Of a stretch of 8,944 nt of DNA, positions 1 through 6,598 are shown piece after piece; the stretch's first letter is position 1; each line of letters starts with the position of its first letter. The position numbers and the translations under genes were made by a program. The notes below the pieces were generated by a model, which did not search any database, had not been told where the DNA came from, and saw nothing but the letters and a program-made list of their open reading frames with translations. This stretch comes from JBMOLL01 sp049325415. Its GTDB lineage: Bacteria > Bacteroidota > Bacteroidia > Bacteroidales > GCA-2748055. The stretch covers positions 1 to 8,944 of the forward strand of contig JBMOLL010000077.1 in assembly GCA_049325415.1 (NCBI GenBank). Direction: 5' to 3'.

Positions 1-475
1 GTTCGGTGATCAGTTTCACGTGGTTCTGCATGAAGTGAACAAGCGTCCCCAGTTTATAACTATAGGCGTCTTCATCAACTCCGAAATAAGCAAGCGGGAT
101 ATTGGCAATATCCTTCAGCTGATCCAGGGCCTCATAATCGCCTCCAAGCGAAAGGCAAAGGAAAGTGTAGCGGGTCTGAGTCTTGTCCTTTTCAAACGAA
201 ACAGCTGCCGTATACAGGAAGGATGCGTTAGGATCGTTAGCTTTCTTTTCAAAGTCATCGAAATTGATGAATTCGTAGGGCGTAATGGTCCAGAATTTCT
301 TTACCGCATCGGTAATCTCAAAATTATACTCGGAGATCGGATTATCCTGAAGAACGATATAGGTCTTGGTCTTGTAAAAATGTTCCAGGTCCTCAGGAGT
401 AGGGAGATATTCGCGCTGTGAGAAAAGATTCATTCCCGACAGAACGGCCATAATAAACAATGCAGCTTTTTTCAT
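1..475 (-). CDS. Secreted protein of unknown function, 3' end cut by the window edge
   Basis: On the minus strand an ATG at 475-473 opens a frame that stays open for 158 codons to the left edge, so the C-terminus is missing. The protein begins MKKAALFIMAVLSGMNLFSQ: two lysines, a hydrophobic core and a likely signal-peptidase I site near residues 19-20, so export to the periplasm or beyond is expected. The mature part is soluble, mixed alpha/beta in composition, rich in Tyr and Phe (for example TYIVLQDNP near 38-46 and WTITPYEFI near 62-70), and has no lipobox cysteine. That style matches conserved uncharacterised Bacteroidota proteins as I remember them, but I cannot assign a named family or function. 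It lies 29 bases downstream of the next gene on the same strand, so the two are probably co-transcribed. No Shine-Dalgarno is visible, which is normal for this phylum. The coding call is firm; the role is unknown. Confidence 0.85.
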   Translation of the reverse strand, partial: MKKAALFIMAVLSGMNLFSQREYLPTPEDLEHFYKTKTYIVLQDNPISEYNFEITDAVKKFWTITPYEFINFDDFEKKANDPNASFLYTAAVSFEKDKTQTRYTFLCLSLGGDYEALDQLKDIANIPLAYFGVDEDAYSYKLGTLVHFMQNHVKLITE

Positions 476-504
476 ATTTCGTATTATTGGTTAAAGCACA
501 ACAC

Positions 505-1188
505 TTATGCAGGGGGAAACCAAAGGGGATGTCGCTCGTTGAATTTGCGGATATAAACAAACTTCATCTGCTTTTTCTGCCTGTTCCTCAGGGCAGCAAA
601 CTCATCATGCAATTCCGGATCCTTCATAAGCAGGATTTCCACACTTTCGACGGTATAGTCAAGTACATCTCCTGTTGAAAAGTCGAGCAGGTACTGCCTG
701 ACTTCCGTGGTGGTGTACGAGGAAGGAGAGCCCATATACCTGTAGGCATTGTAACTGTTGTAATAATAATACGGCTCGTAGTTCGGATTATTATAGATGG
801 TTATGGTTGCCACGAGATGACTGATGCTTCCAAAATAGCTGATGCGGTGATACCCCTGTGCGATATGGATATACAGAATTCCATTGCGGCCGTATCCCCA
901 GAGATTCTGGGTGCCGATCTCCTGAAGAACGCCGTTATCATCATAAAAGGAGATCTTCTTCAGCTGGGTGAGCTTGTCATAGAAATCACTGTCAAAAAAG
1001 TCGATATCCGTGACGATTCTTGTTTTTGGGATCGGACTGTTGGCCTTCACCATTTCAAAGTTGGCATAGATCCCTTCCTTAAAAGAAAAATCCGGGTCAT
1101 ATTTCAGCCAGCCCTCATGAGGAGGCTGATCCTGTGCGGCTACCATCACAAGTGGAAAAAGGAAGGCGAATATCATGAAGAATCTCAT
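505..1188 (-). CDS. Secreted tyrosine-rich protein of unknown function
   Basis: This frame encodes 227 residues and has its own start and stop. The N-terminus, MRFFMIFAFLFPLVMVAAQD, is a signal peptide with probable cleavage after Ala17-Ala18. No lipobox cysteine or later membrane helix follows, so a soluble exported protein is likely. Residues 35-60 carry a GIY.NFE......P pattern that recurs in small exported Bacteroidota proteins (from memory, not searched). Residues 132-158 are strikingly aromatic, with about ten tyrosines including a run of four at 140-143. The C-terminal 45 residues are charged (DPELHDEF, RNRQKKQMKF) and probably helical. No catalytic motif is recognisable. It is the first gene of a probable two-gene unit with the gene at 1-475 and is divergent from the membrane kinase at 1369. 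Coding status is well supported by length, signal peptide and context; function is unknown. Confidence 0.85.
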   Translation of the reverse strand: MRFFMIFAFLFPLVMVAAQDQPPHEGWLKYDPDFSFKEGIYANFEMVKANSPIPKTRIVTDIDFFDSDFYDKLTQLKKISFYDDNGVLQEIGTQNLWGYGRNGILYIHIAQGYHRISYFGSISHLVATITIYNNPNYEPYYYYNSYNAYRYMGSPSSYTTTEVRQYLLDFSTGDVLDYTVESVEILLMKDPELHDEFAALRNRQKKQMKFVYIRKFNERHPLWFPPA

Positions 1189-1208
1189 ATATCTGTCACA
1201 GCTTTAGG

Positions 1209-1220
1209 GGTAAATTTACC
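1209..1220. promoter_or_regulatory. Candidate -7 box of the secreted-protein pair, inside a 12-base palindrome
   Basis: GGTAAATTTACC is a perfect 12-base palindrome. Read on the minus strand, its core TAAATTTA matches the Bacteroidota -7 consensus TAnnTTTG except for the last base. TTTC, one base from the -33 consensus TTTG, lies 19 bases upstream. Transcription from here would start roughly 15 bases before the ATG at 1188. This is an inference from spacing and motif only. Confidence 0.35.
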
Positions 1221-1228
1221 AACTTCAG

Positions 1229-1243
1229 CGTTTCAGTGAAACG
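1229..1243. promoter_or_regulatory. Perfect palindrome in the divergent intergenic region, candidate operator
   Basis: CGTTTCA-G-TGAAACG is a perfect inverted repeat of two 7-base arms around one central base. It lies between the minus-strand secreted-protein genes and the plus-strand kinase gene, and overlaps the candidate -33 position of the minus-strand promoter. The short spacer makes a dimeric-protein binding site more likely than an RNA hairpin. No regulator gene is adjacent, so the binding protein is unknown. Confidence 0.4.
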
Positions 1244-1321
1244 AACTCCATCAAATAAAATAAAATATCCTCAAAATTCATGCCCGACAAAAAAAAAAGA
1301 GTCACATGTCCCAATATTCTT

Positions 1322-1329
1322 TATATTTA
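1322..1329 (+). promoter_or_regulatory. Candidate -7 box for the membrane kinase gene
   Basis: TATATTTA differs from the Bacteroidota -7 consensus TAnnTTTG only in the last base and sits 40 bases before the kinase ATG. I see no good TTTG at the expected -33 distance. An A10 run (1289-1298) lies about 23 bases upstream and could help as an AT-rich upstream element. The call is weak and rests on the -7 motif and position alone. Confidence 0.3.
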
Positions 1330-1368
1330 CGAAGAGAATAATTTTAACAGCCGGTCAGGTTCAGTGGG

Positions 1369-3069
1369 ATGCAATTCAGGAAGCTGCTCAAATACGGGCT
1401 CAAAAATGATGCCGATGAGGCTCTGGCAGGCAGGGTTGCTCTTCAGAAAATCAGTTTTCTGATCAACTTTGCATTACTTGTCGCGGCAGTTGTCTGGTCG
1501 CTTGCTGCTTCGAACATTTATGCCGCAATCGCCTTTTCCATATTACTGGTAATTGCTGTTGCCTTATATCTGCTCTATCCGCCTAAGAAACATCCAGAGC
1601 TGAATGCCTGGATCCTGACAGCTTTACTGGGTTTGTTTCTGCTTACCGGCTTTGTTTTAAATTCAGGCGGATCAGCCATCATTGTCATTTCCCTCTACAT
1701 CCTCTATCCATTCATTTCAGTTTCGCTTCTGAATAAATACCAGTACCTGCCTCCGGTAATAGTTGCCCTGTGCATGACCATCCTGAATTTCCTGCGCCTA
1801 TTCGAAGGCTCAATTACTCTTGACTGGATAAACCTCACGCTGTTTCTTGCCGGATATTTTGTTGCTCTGCTGCTTTCCCTGTATGCTGAAATTCGGCAGG
1901 AAAAACTGGTTAACAGTCTGAAGCACACACAGGGCCATCTTGAAGAGGAGATTGAAGAAAAAGACCAGTTTATCAAGCGACTTTCGCATAAACTCAGAAC
2001 CTCTCTGAGCAATATCAATCTGATCAACAACCTGGTGAACGACTCCAGGCTGAACAGCGAGCAGATTGAACTGATGGAGACACTCAGGGCAACGACACTG
2101 GATCTGATCGACGATGTAAATAACATCGTCAAGATCGTCACACCCGGGATGACAGATTTCAAGCAGAGCATACTTAGCTTTGACCTGAACCGGAGCATGG
2201 ACGAAGCGGTAAAGATCCTCCAGTCGGATGATTCCTTTAACGCCGGCATTGAGAAAAAACTCCCTGAAACCGTCAATCATTACCTGATCGGTGATGTGAG
2301 CCTGCTTCGAAGCATGCTTGTGAATCTGTCGAAAGGCCTCACCCAGTTCATGGACGATGGAGAAACGCTGTATTTGTCGGCCGAATCGATTAAAGAAACG
2401 CGGAACCTGGTAGTGGTTGAATTTGTTTTTCGCCTGAAAACCGATAAATCAAGCCTGATCGACCCGCAGATCAGCCAGTTGATCCGCACCAAAGAATCAA
2501 AGAACAAGCATCTGTACAATGCCTATCATCTGATTATCCAGTCGGAAAGTGAACTCCGGATTACACAGTCGGGCGATTACCACGCTATTTCCTTCTCCCT
2601 CAATTTCACCAAGGACCCCACCAAGAAGGTTATTTACAGGGAGGCACCGGCAGCAGACGGAAGCATAGAACCCAAAAAGAGAAAATCACTTCGGGATGCC
2701 CAGGTATTGCTCGTGGAAGATAACATTATTAATCAGAAGATCGTGATCCTGAGCCTGAACAAGGTGGTCAATAAGATCGATGTGGCCGGCAATGGCAAGG
2801 AAGCACTGGATATGTTCGGTACGAAACGTTACGATATCATTCTGATGGACATTCAGATGCCCGTTATGGACGGCATTACTGCCACTAAGAAGATCCGCGA
2901 GATTGAATCGACAACCAGCAATCATGTACCCATCATTGCCATCACAGCCAATGCCCTCGCCGGTGACAGGGATAACTGCCTGGCAGCGGGTGTATCCGAT
3001 TATATCAGTAAGCCTTTCCAGGTGGACACCCTGATAAGGAAAATGGAAGAACTGATCAATAAGGATTAG
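1369..3069 (+). CDS. Six-helix membrane hybrid histidine kinase with degenerate ATP-binding domain
   Basis: The 566-residue protein has six hydrophobic helices (about residues 28-48, 51-70, 80-97, 102-121, 126-143 and 151-172) with little outside the membrane. These are followed by a coiled-coil linker (176-203), a dimerisation/phosphoacceptor helix pair (203-255) with His207 in LSHKLRTSL, an ATPase-like region (268-415) and a C-terminal receiver (445-564). The receiver is canonical: acidic pair Glu450/Asp451, phosphoacceptor Asp494 in ILMDIQMPVMDG, Thr526 and Lys548. The ATPase region is not canonical: the N-box Asn is replaced by Gly323 (NLSKGLTQF), and no G1 DxGxG or G2 GxGxG box is present. 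The usual Glu after the H-box His is Lys208. I infer that it does not autophosphorylate and may instead relay or sense phosphate. ATG 1369 is the first start after an in-frame stop at 1345. The gene is monocistronic and converges on the phosphatase-receptor gene, two bases away. Confidence 0.93.
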   Translation: MQFRKLLKYGLKNDADEALAGRVALQKISFLINFALLVAAVVWSLAASNIYAAIAFSILLVIAVALYLLYPPKKHPELNAWILTALLGLFLLTGFVLNSGGSAIIVISLYILYPFISVSLLNKYQYLPPVIVALCMTILNFLRLFEGSITLDWINLTLFLAGYFVALLLSLYAEIRQEKLVNSLKHTQGHLEEEIEEKDQFIKRLSHKLRTSLSNINLINNLVNDSRLNSEQIELMETLRATTLDLIDDVNNIVKIVTPGMTDFKQSILSFDLNRSMDEAVKILQSDDSFNAGIEKKLPETVNHYLIGDVSLLRSMLVNLSKGLTQFMDDGETLYLSAESIKETRNLVVVEFVFRLKTDKSSLIDPQISQLIRTKESKNKHLYNAYHLIIQSESELRITQSGDYHAISFSLNFTKDPTKKVIYREAPAADGSIEPKKRKSLRDAQVLLVEDNIINQKIVILSLNKVVNKIDVAGNGKEALDMFGTKRYDIILMDIQMPVMDGITATKKIREIESTTSNHVPIIAITANALAGDRDNCLAAGVSDYISKPFQVDTLIRKMEELINKD

Positions 3070-3071
3070 TT

Positions 3072-6000
3072 TTAGTTTCTTTCGGTATATGGTCTGATTC
3101 CCAGAACCATGATGTCATCGACCTGTTCATAGTCTCCTATCCAGTCTAATATACTGTCTTCCAAAACCTTGCGCTGACGTTCCATGGGCAGGTGATGAAT
3201 AGACAATAATAGATGACGAAACCTCCTGAATTTGAACTTCTTACCTTCCGGCCCACCGAACTGGTCGGCATATCCGTCGGAAAACATATAGATAATATCG
3301 TCTTTTTCAAGCTGAATGCTCTGGTTCGTAAAGTTCGGTCTGACGAAGCCGTTATCCGGCCCGACTGAAATCCTGTCTCCTTTGATCTCAATAATCTCCC
3401 GGTTCCTGATCAGATAGACCGGATTAAAGGCTCCAGCAAATTCCATCACGTTGGTATCTGTGTGAAAGGTGCAGAACGAAAGGTCCATCCCGTCTTTCAG
3501 GGAGATATCTTCCATGTTCCCGAAGATGATGCTGAAATTCCTGTTCAGTTCATCCAGTATCTCAGCTGGTCTGAAGATCTGTTTTCCAGTAATGATCTGC
3601 CGGAAGAGTTCCAGGCCGATCAGGGACATAAAGGCGCCCGGGACACCATGCCCTGTGCAGTCGGCAGCAGCCAGAAAGATTTTCTGATCGATCCCTCTTG
3701 CCCAGTAAAAGTCGCCGCTGACAATATCCTTGGGACGCTGCAAAACAAAGGATTCCGGAAATAGTCGCTGAACATCCTTTATCGTGGTGAACATAGCCTG
3801 CTGAATTCGCTGGGCATACATCAGGCTGTCCTCGATATTTTTATTCCTGCGGATTAAAAGGTTGCGCTGCCGGAGGACTTCAAGTGCAGCGATCTCCTTC
3901 TCCCGGAGGATCCGGTTGCTCTGCCTCAGGGTTCGGGTCCGGAACCGGTAGGTCAGATAAACCAATATCACAAACACGCTGATCAGCAGAAGATAAAAGA
4001 GCCGGTGCCGGTAAAAGGGTGCTGAGACCAGGATCTCAAGTGTGGCCGGTTCCTCGCTCCATATCCCGTCGCTGTTCGAGCCAAGGACCTCAAATCGGTA
4101 GCTTCCGTATTTTAATCCTGAGAGGATCAGGGAATTGTCCCTCCCAAGGGAGATATAGCCATGCTGATCGCCATAACCAGCGAGCCTGTAACGATAACTG
4201 TTGTGCCTTGAAGAAGTAAAATCCAGTGCCGCAAAGGAGATCTGAACCGATTGCCTGTCGCTGATATGAATACGGTTTTGTCCGGGATTCCATGCCTGTC
4301 CTTCCCTGATGAAACTCAGAAATTTAACTCCGGTTATAGCCACATTCGGAACGCTGCCCATGTGTGTGATCGAGTCGGGATAAAAGCAGTTTACTCCCCC
4401 GATTCCCCCGAACAGAAGCTCATTATCGTCTGCCCTGTAAGCCGCATGAAGGTTAAACTCCATGCTTTGAAGGCCGTCCTTCATCTCATAATTGAAAAAA
4501 TTACCGCTCACCGGGTCGAGCATGGACAATCCCTGGTTCGTACTGATCCAGATATTCCCCCTATTGTCTTCCAGCATCGCATAAATAAAATCATTTGGCA
4601 GTCCGTCCTGGACCGTGTATGGTTTGAACCGGTCATCGGCAGCCAGGTACCTGCCCATTCCTCCTGAAGTCCCTACCCAGATTCCACCATTCCTGTCGCA
4701 GAGAATGCTGTAGGTCTGATTTCCGGTCAGGCCCGTTTTCTCTCCCTGTTCATAGAATCTCTCGAAAACGAGATTCTGATCCATTCTGATTACACCTGAA
4801 CTGCAACCTAGCCAGATATTGCCCAGGGTATCCATTTCCACTGCAGCCACTTCTTTCAGGGGGATTGTCAGCGAATCGGTTCTAATCAAGGTATCGCAGT
4901 GAAAACTCCTGTTAAACTCATCGAATATCCACAATCCATTCCTGGCACCGATAAGGTAAATGCCCGGGCTGCTTTCCAGGACATCATATACCCGCTCAAA
5001 ATCCGGTATCTGTTCTGAGGGTATATCGAAATAGCTGTGCATTTGTACAAAGCTCCCGCTATTCTCCTGATAAAAACAGATTTTCTCTCCACAAACCCAC
5101 ACCCGTTTATGCCGGTCGCGCAATATTTCCATAACATTACGAATGGGTAGTTGGAATTTCCCTTTCCCGGAAGAAGAATAATTCAGAATTACACCGTTTG
5201 ACCTGTCCATAATAACAAGGCCCATGTTCCTGGCTCCCATCCAGATTCTGCCAGACTCATCCTTATACAGTGCATAGATCATATTGGTCGGCAATCGGGG
5301 GAAGGAGGTCTCATCCGCGCTGTATTTTGCAAAAATGCGAGGCTTAAAATCATGCCTCATCAGACCCTGACCGGAGGCCATCCAGAGAATGCCGGAACGG
5401 TCGAGGCAGCTGTTCCTGACCTGCGGAAAGTTAAAGAACCTTCCATACAGGCTCATGTCACCGGTTTTCATAAAGCGTTCCCCTGAAAGATTAAACCGGA
5501 TAAAACCCTGATCACCTATCAGCTGAAAGGTGCCATCCTGAAGATCAACGATACCACGAACCTGTTTATAACCGGGAAGCGCCGGGGCAAAAACATTCCA
5601 TTTGCCGGTTTCCATATTATAGCGGACCAGCCCTTCGGAAGTTCCGAGCCAAAGGTGTTTGTCTGTACCCTCCATGAAACAAAACACCCTGATACCACTA
5701 AAACTTGTTGCCCTCAGGAAGTCATCCCCTTTTTTCTTCACATAAAGACCCGACCTCGTTCCAATCCAGATAGATCCCTCTCCGTCGAGATAAAGTCTTC
5801 CGGAACGAAAAAGCAAAGGCTGGGCATCTGTTCCCGACAGCCTGATCGATTCATTGGTTTGTGAAGCGGGATTCAGCTTAAAGAAATGATCTTCGGTAAT
5901 TGCCCATATATCTCCGGAGGGATCAGCAACCATTGATTCCACCTGAAAGCCTGTGTTGACGTCGCCCGGAACGGCATAACGAACAAAAGCATTCGTTTTC

Positions 6001-6335
6001 CGGTCGTAACGGTTTATACCTTCAGCTGTACCGATCCATAATTCTCCTTCCTTATCCTCGGTAATGCAGGTTATCGTATTCGATGACAGGCTTGAGTCTC
6101 TGAAAGCCTCCTCCCTGAAAACAAGGAAGTGATAACCGTCATAGCGGTTCAGTCCGTCATCGGTGCCAATCCAGAGAAATCCATTCCTGTCCTGGAAAAC
6201 GGTATTCACCCTGTTGTTGGATAGTCCTTCACCCACTGTAATCAATTCGATATCAACCGGATCAACAGCCTGCAAAAATATTGTGCCGGCCAAACCGATA
6301 AAAACAGCAATAAACCTATGAAGAAAAAGCTTCAT
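3072..6335 (-). CDS. Propeller/Y_Y_Y membrane receptor with SpoIIE-type PP2C phosphatase output
   Basis: The 1087-residue protein starts with a signal peptide (about 1-23, hydrophobic core AVFIGLAGTIFLQA). Fourteen copies of the two-component-regulator propeller motif follow, of the type G.lWiGT..Gl.ryd, starting near residues 52, 97, 141, 187, 227, 268, 315, 362, 410, 458, 505, 550, 593 and 638. This fits two seven-bladed propellers. Next come a Y_Y_Y domain (about 690-770), one membrane helix (about 779-796), a coiled coil (800-850) and a SpoIIE/PP2C domain (about 855-1083). The metal-ligand motifs of the phosphatase are present: Asp875 in SGDFYW, Asp892 and Gly895 in ADCTGHG, Asp948-Asp951, Asp1020 in FSDGYAD and Asp1073/1074. 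The expected role is sensing a periplasmic ligand and dephosphorylating a cytoplasmic phosphoserine or phosphothreonine protein, by family analogy an anti-sigma-antagonist (STAS) type. Ligand and substrate cannot be read from the sequence, and no STAS or anti-sigma gene is nearby. It has its own promoter region upstream of 6335. Confidence 0.96.
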   Translation of the reverse strand: MKLFLHRFIAVFIGLAGTIFLQAVDPVDIELITVGEGLSNNRVNTVFQDRNGFLWIGTDDGLNRYDGYHFLVFREEAFRDSSLSSNTITCITEDKEGELWIGTAEGINRYDRKTNAFVRYAVPGDVNTGFQVESMVADPSGDIWAITEDHFFKLNPASQTNESIRLSGTDAQPLLFRSGRLYLDGEGSIWIGTRSGLYVKKKGDDFLRATSFSGIRVFCFMEGTDKHLWLGTSEGLVRYNMETGKWNVFAPALPGYKQVRGIVDLQDGTFQLIGDQGFIRFNLSGERFMKTGDMSLYGRFFNFPQVRNSCLDRSGILWMASGQGLMRHDFKPRIFAKYSADETSFPRLPTNMIYALYKDESGRIWMGARNMGLVIMDRSNGVILNYSSSGKGKFQLPIRNVMEILRDRHKRVWVCGEKICFYQENSGSFVQMHSYFDIPSEQIPDFERVYDVLESSPGIYLIGARNGLWIFDEFNRSFHCDTLIRTDSLTIPLKEVAAVEMDTLGNIWLGCSSGVIRMDQNLVFERFYEQGEKTGLTGNQTYSILCDRNGGIWVGTSGGMGRYLAADDRFKPYTVQDGLPNDFIYAMLEDNRGNIWISTNQGLSMLDPVSGNFFNYEMKDGLQSMEFNLHAAYRADDNELLFGGIGGVNCFYPDSITHMGSVPNVAITGVKFLSFIREGQAWNPGQNRIHISDRQSVQISFAALDFTSSRHNSYRYRLAGYGDQHGYISLGRDNSLILSGLKYGSYRFEVLGSNSDGIWSEEPATLEILVSAPFYRHRLFYLLLISVFVILVYLTYRFRTRTLRQSNRILREKEIAALEVLRQRNLLIRRNKNIEDSLMYAQRIQQAMFTTIKDVQRLFPESFVLQRPKDIVSGDFYWARGIDQKIFLAAADCTGHGVPGAFMSLIGLELFRQIITGKQIFRPAEILDELNRNFSIIFGNMEDISLKDGMDLSFCTFHTDTNVMEFAGAFNPVYLIRNREIIEIKGDRISVGPDNGFVRPNFTNQSIQLEKDDIIYMFSDGYADQFGGPEGKKFKFRRFRHLLLSIHHLPMERQRKVLEDSILDWIGDYEQVDDIMVLGIRPYTERN

Positions 6336-6367
6336 GCGCAGGTTTCAGGATAAAACACGTTCTTAAA

Positions 6368-6398
6368 CAAATATAGTCCGTAATAACCTTTTTACATA
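6368..6398 (-). promoter_or_regulatory. Bacteroidota-type promoter for the propeller/SpoIIE receptor gene
   Basis: Read on the minus strand, TATG (6398-6395) is followed after exactly 19 bases by TATATTTG (6375-6368). The -7 box is a perfect TAnnTTTG, and the -33 box differs from TTTG at one base. Transcription would begin near 6361, giving a leader of about 25 bases before the ATG at 6335. This is the best promoter match in the window. Confidence 0.6.
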
Positions 6399-6458
6399 TT
6401 TAACGCTGCTTTTTTTGACGCAATTCAGGTTAAAACTTGCACAGCTTATCATGCCCCT

Positions 6459-6481
6459 TTCCATCCCGTTATGAGATGGAA
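6459..6481. repeat. Inverted repeat, 7-base arms
   Basis: TTCCATC (6459-6465) and GATGGAA (6475-6481) are perfect complements around a 9-base loop. On transcripts from the citrate synthase gene this would form a hairpin about 120 bases past the stop codon, but no uridine run follows. It could be an RNA 3'-end stabiliser, a protein site or chance. Confidence 0.4.
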
Positions 6482-6598
6482 TATGATCAACTCCGCGCCT
6501 GAAACAATCATCAGGACGGCTTATACCGAGGGGGGAGAAAAGCAGGCCCGGCAACTCCAGGCACCGTAGCGGAATAACTTCGAAGCGTGCCTTATTTG

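Larger units (their letters stand above)
6336..6598. other. Intergenic region between receptor and citrate synthase genes
   Basis: These 263 bases separate two minus-strand genes. They hold the receptor promoter (6368-6398) and a hairpin-forming inverted repeat at 6459-6481. A weak GGCAC/GTGCC pair (about 6560-6592) lies just after the citrate synthase stop, but with a long loop and no T-run, so I do not call it a terminator. An open frame at 6363-6554 on the minus strand has no family resemblance and overlaps the promoter, so it is probably not a gene. Confidence 0.6.

Noticed and set aside
817..1239. 140-codon plus-strand open frame opposite the 227-residue secreted protein
   Set aside because: It is antisense to a gene with a clear signal peptide and would run through the intergenic palindromes; considered a shadow.
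1280..1462. 60-codon plus-strand open frame overlapping the start of the kinase gene
   Set aside because: It overlaps the well-supported kinase N-terminus in another frame and covers the candidate kinase promoter; its sequence is low-quality Ser/Asn-rich.
1704..2280. Two long minus-strand open frames inside the kinase gene
   Set aside because: They are antisense to conserved kinase sequence and their Ser/Arg-rich translations look like reverse-frame artefacts.
4251..4667. 138-codon plus-strand open frame inside the propeller receptor gene
   Set aside because: Antisense to conserved propeller and Y_Y_Y repeats; no independent support.
6363..6554. 63-codon minus-strand open frame between receptor and citrate synthase genes
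   Set aside because: It overlaps the best promoter match in the window and has no family resemblance or signal peptide.
6560..6592. GGCAC/GTGCC pair after citrate synthase as an intrinsic terminator
   Set aside because: Only five paired bases, a loop of more than twenty and no T-run on the transcribed strand.
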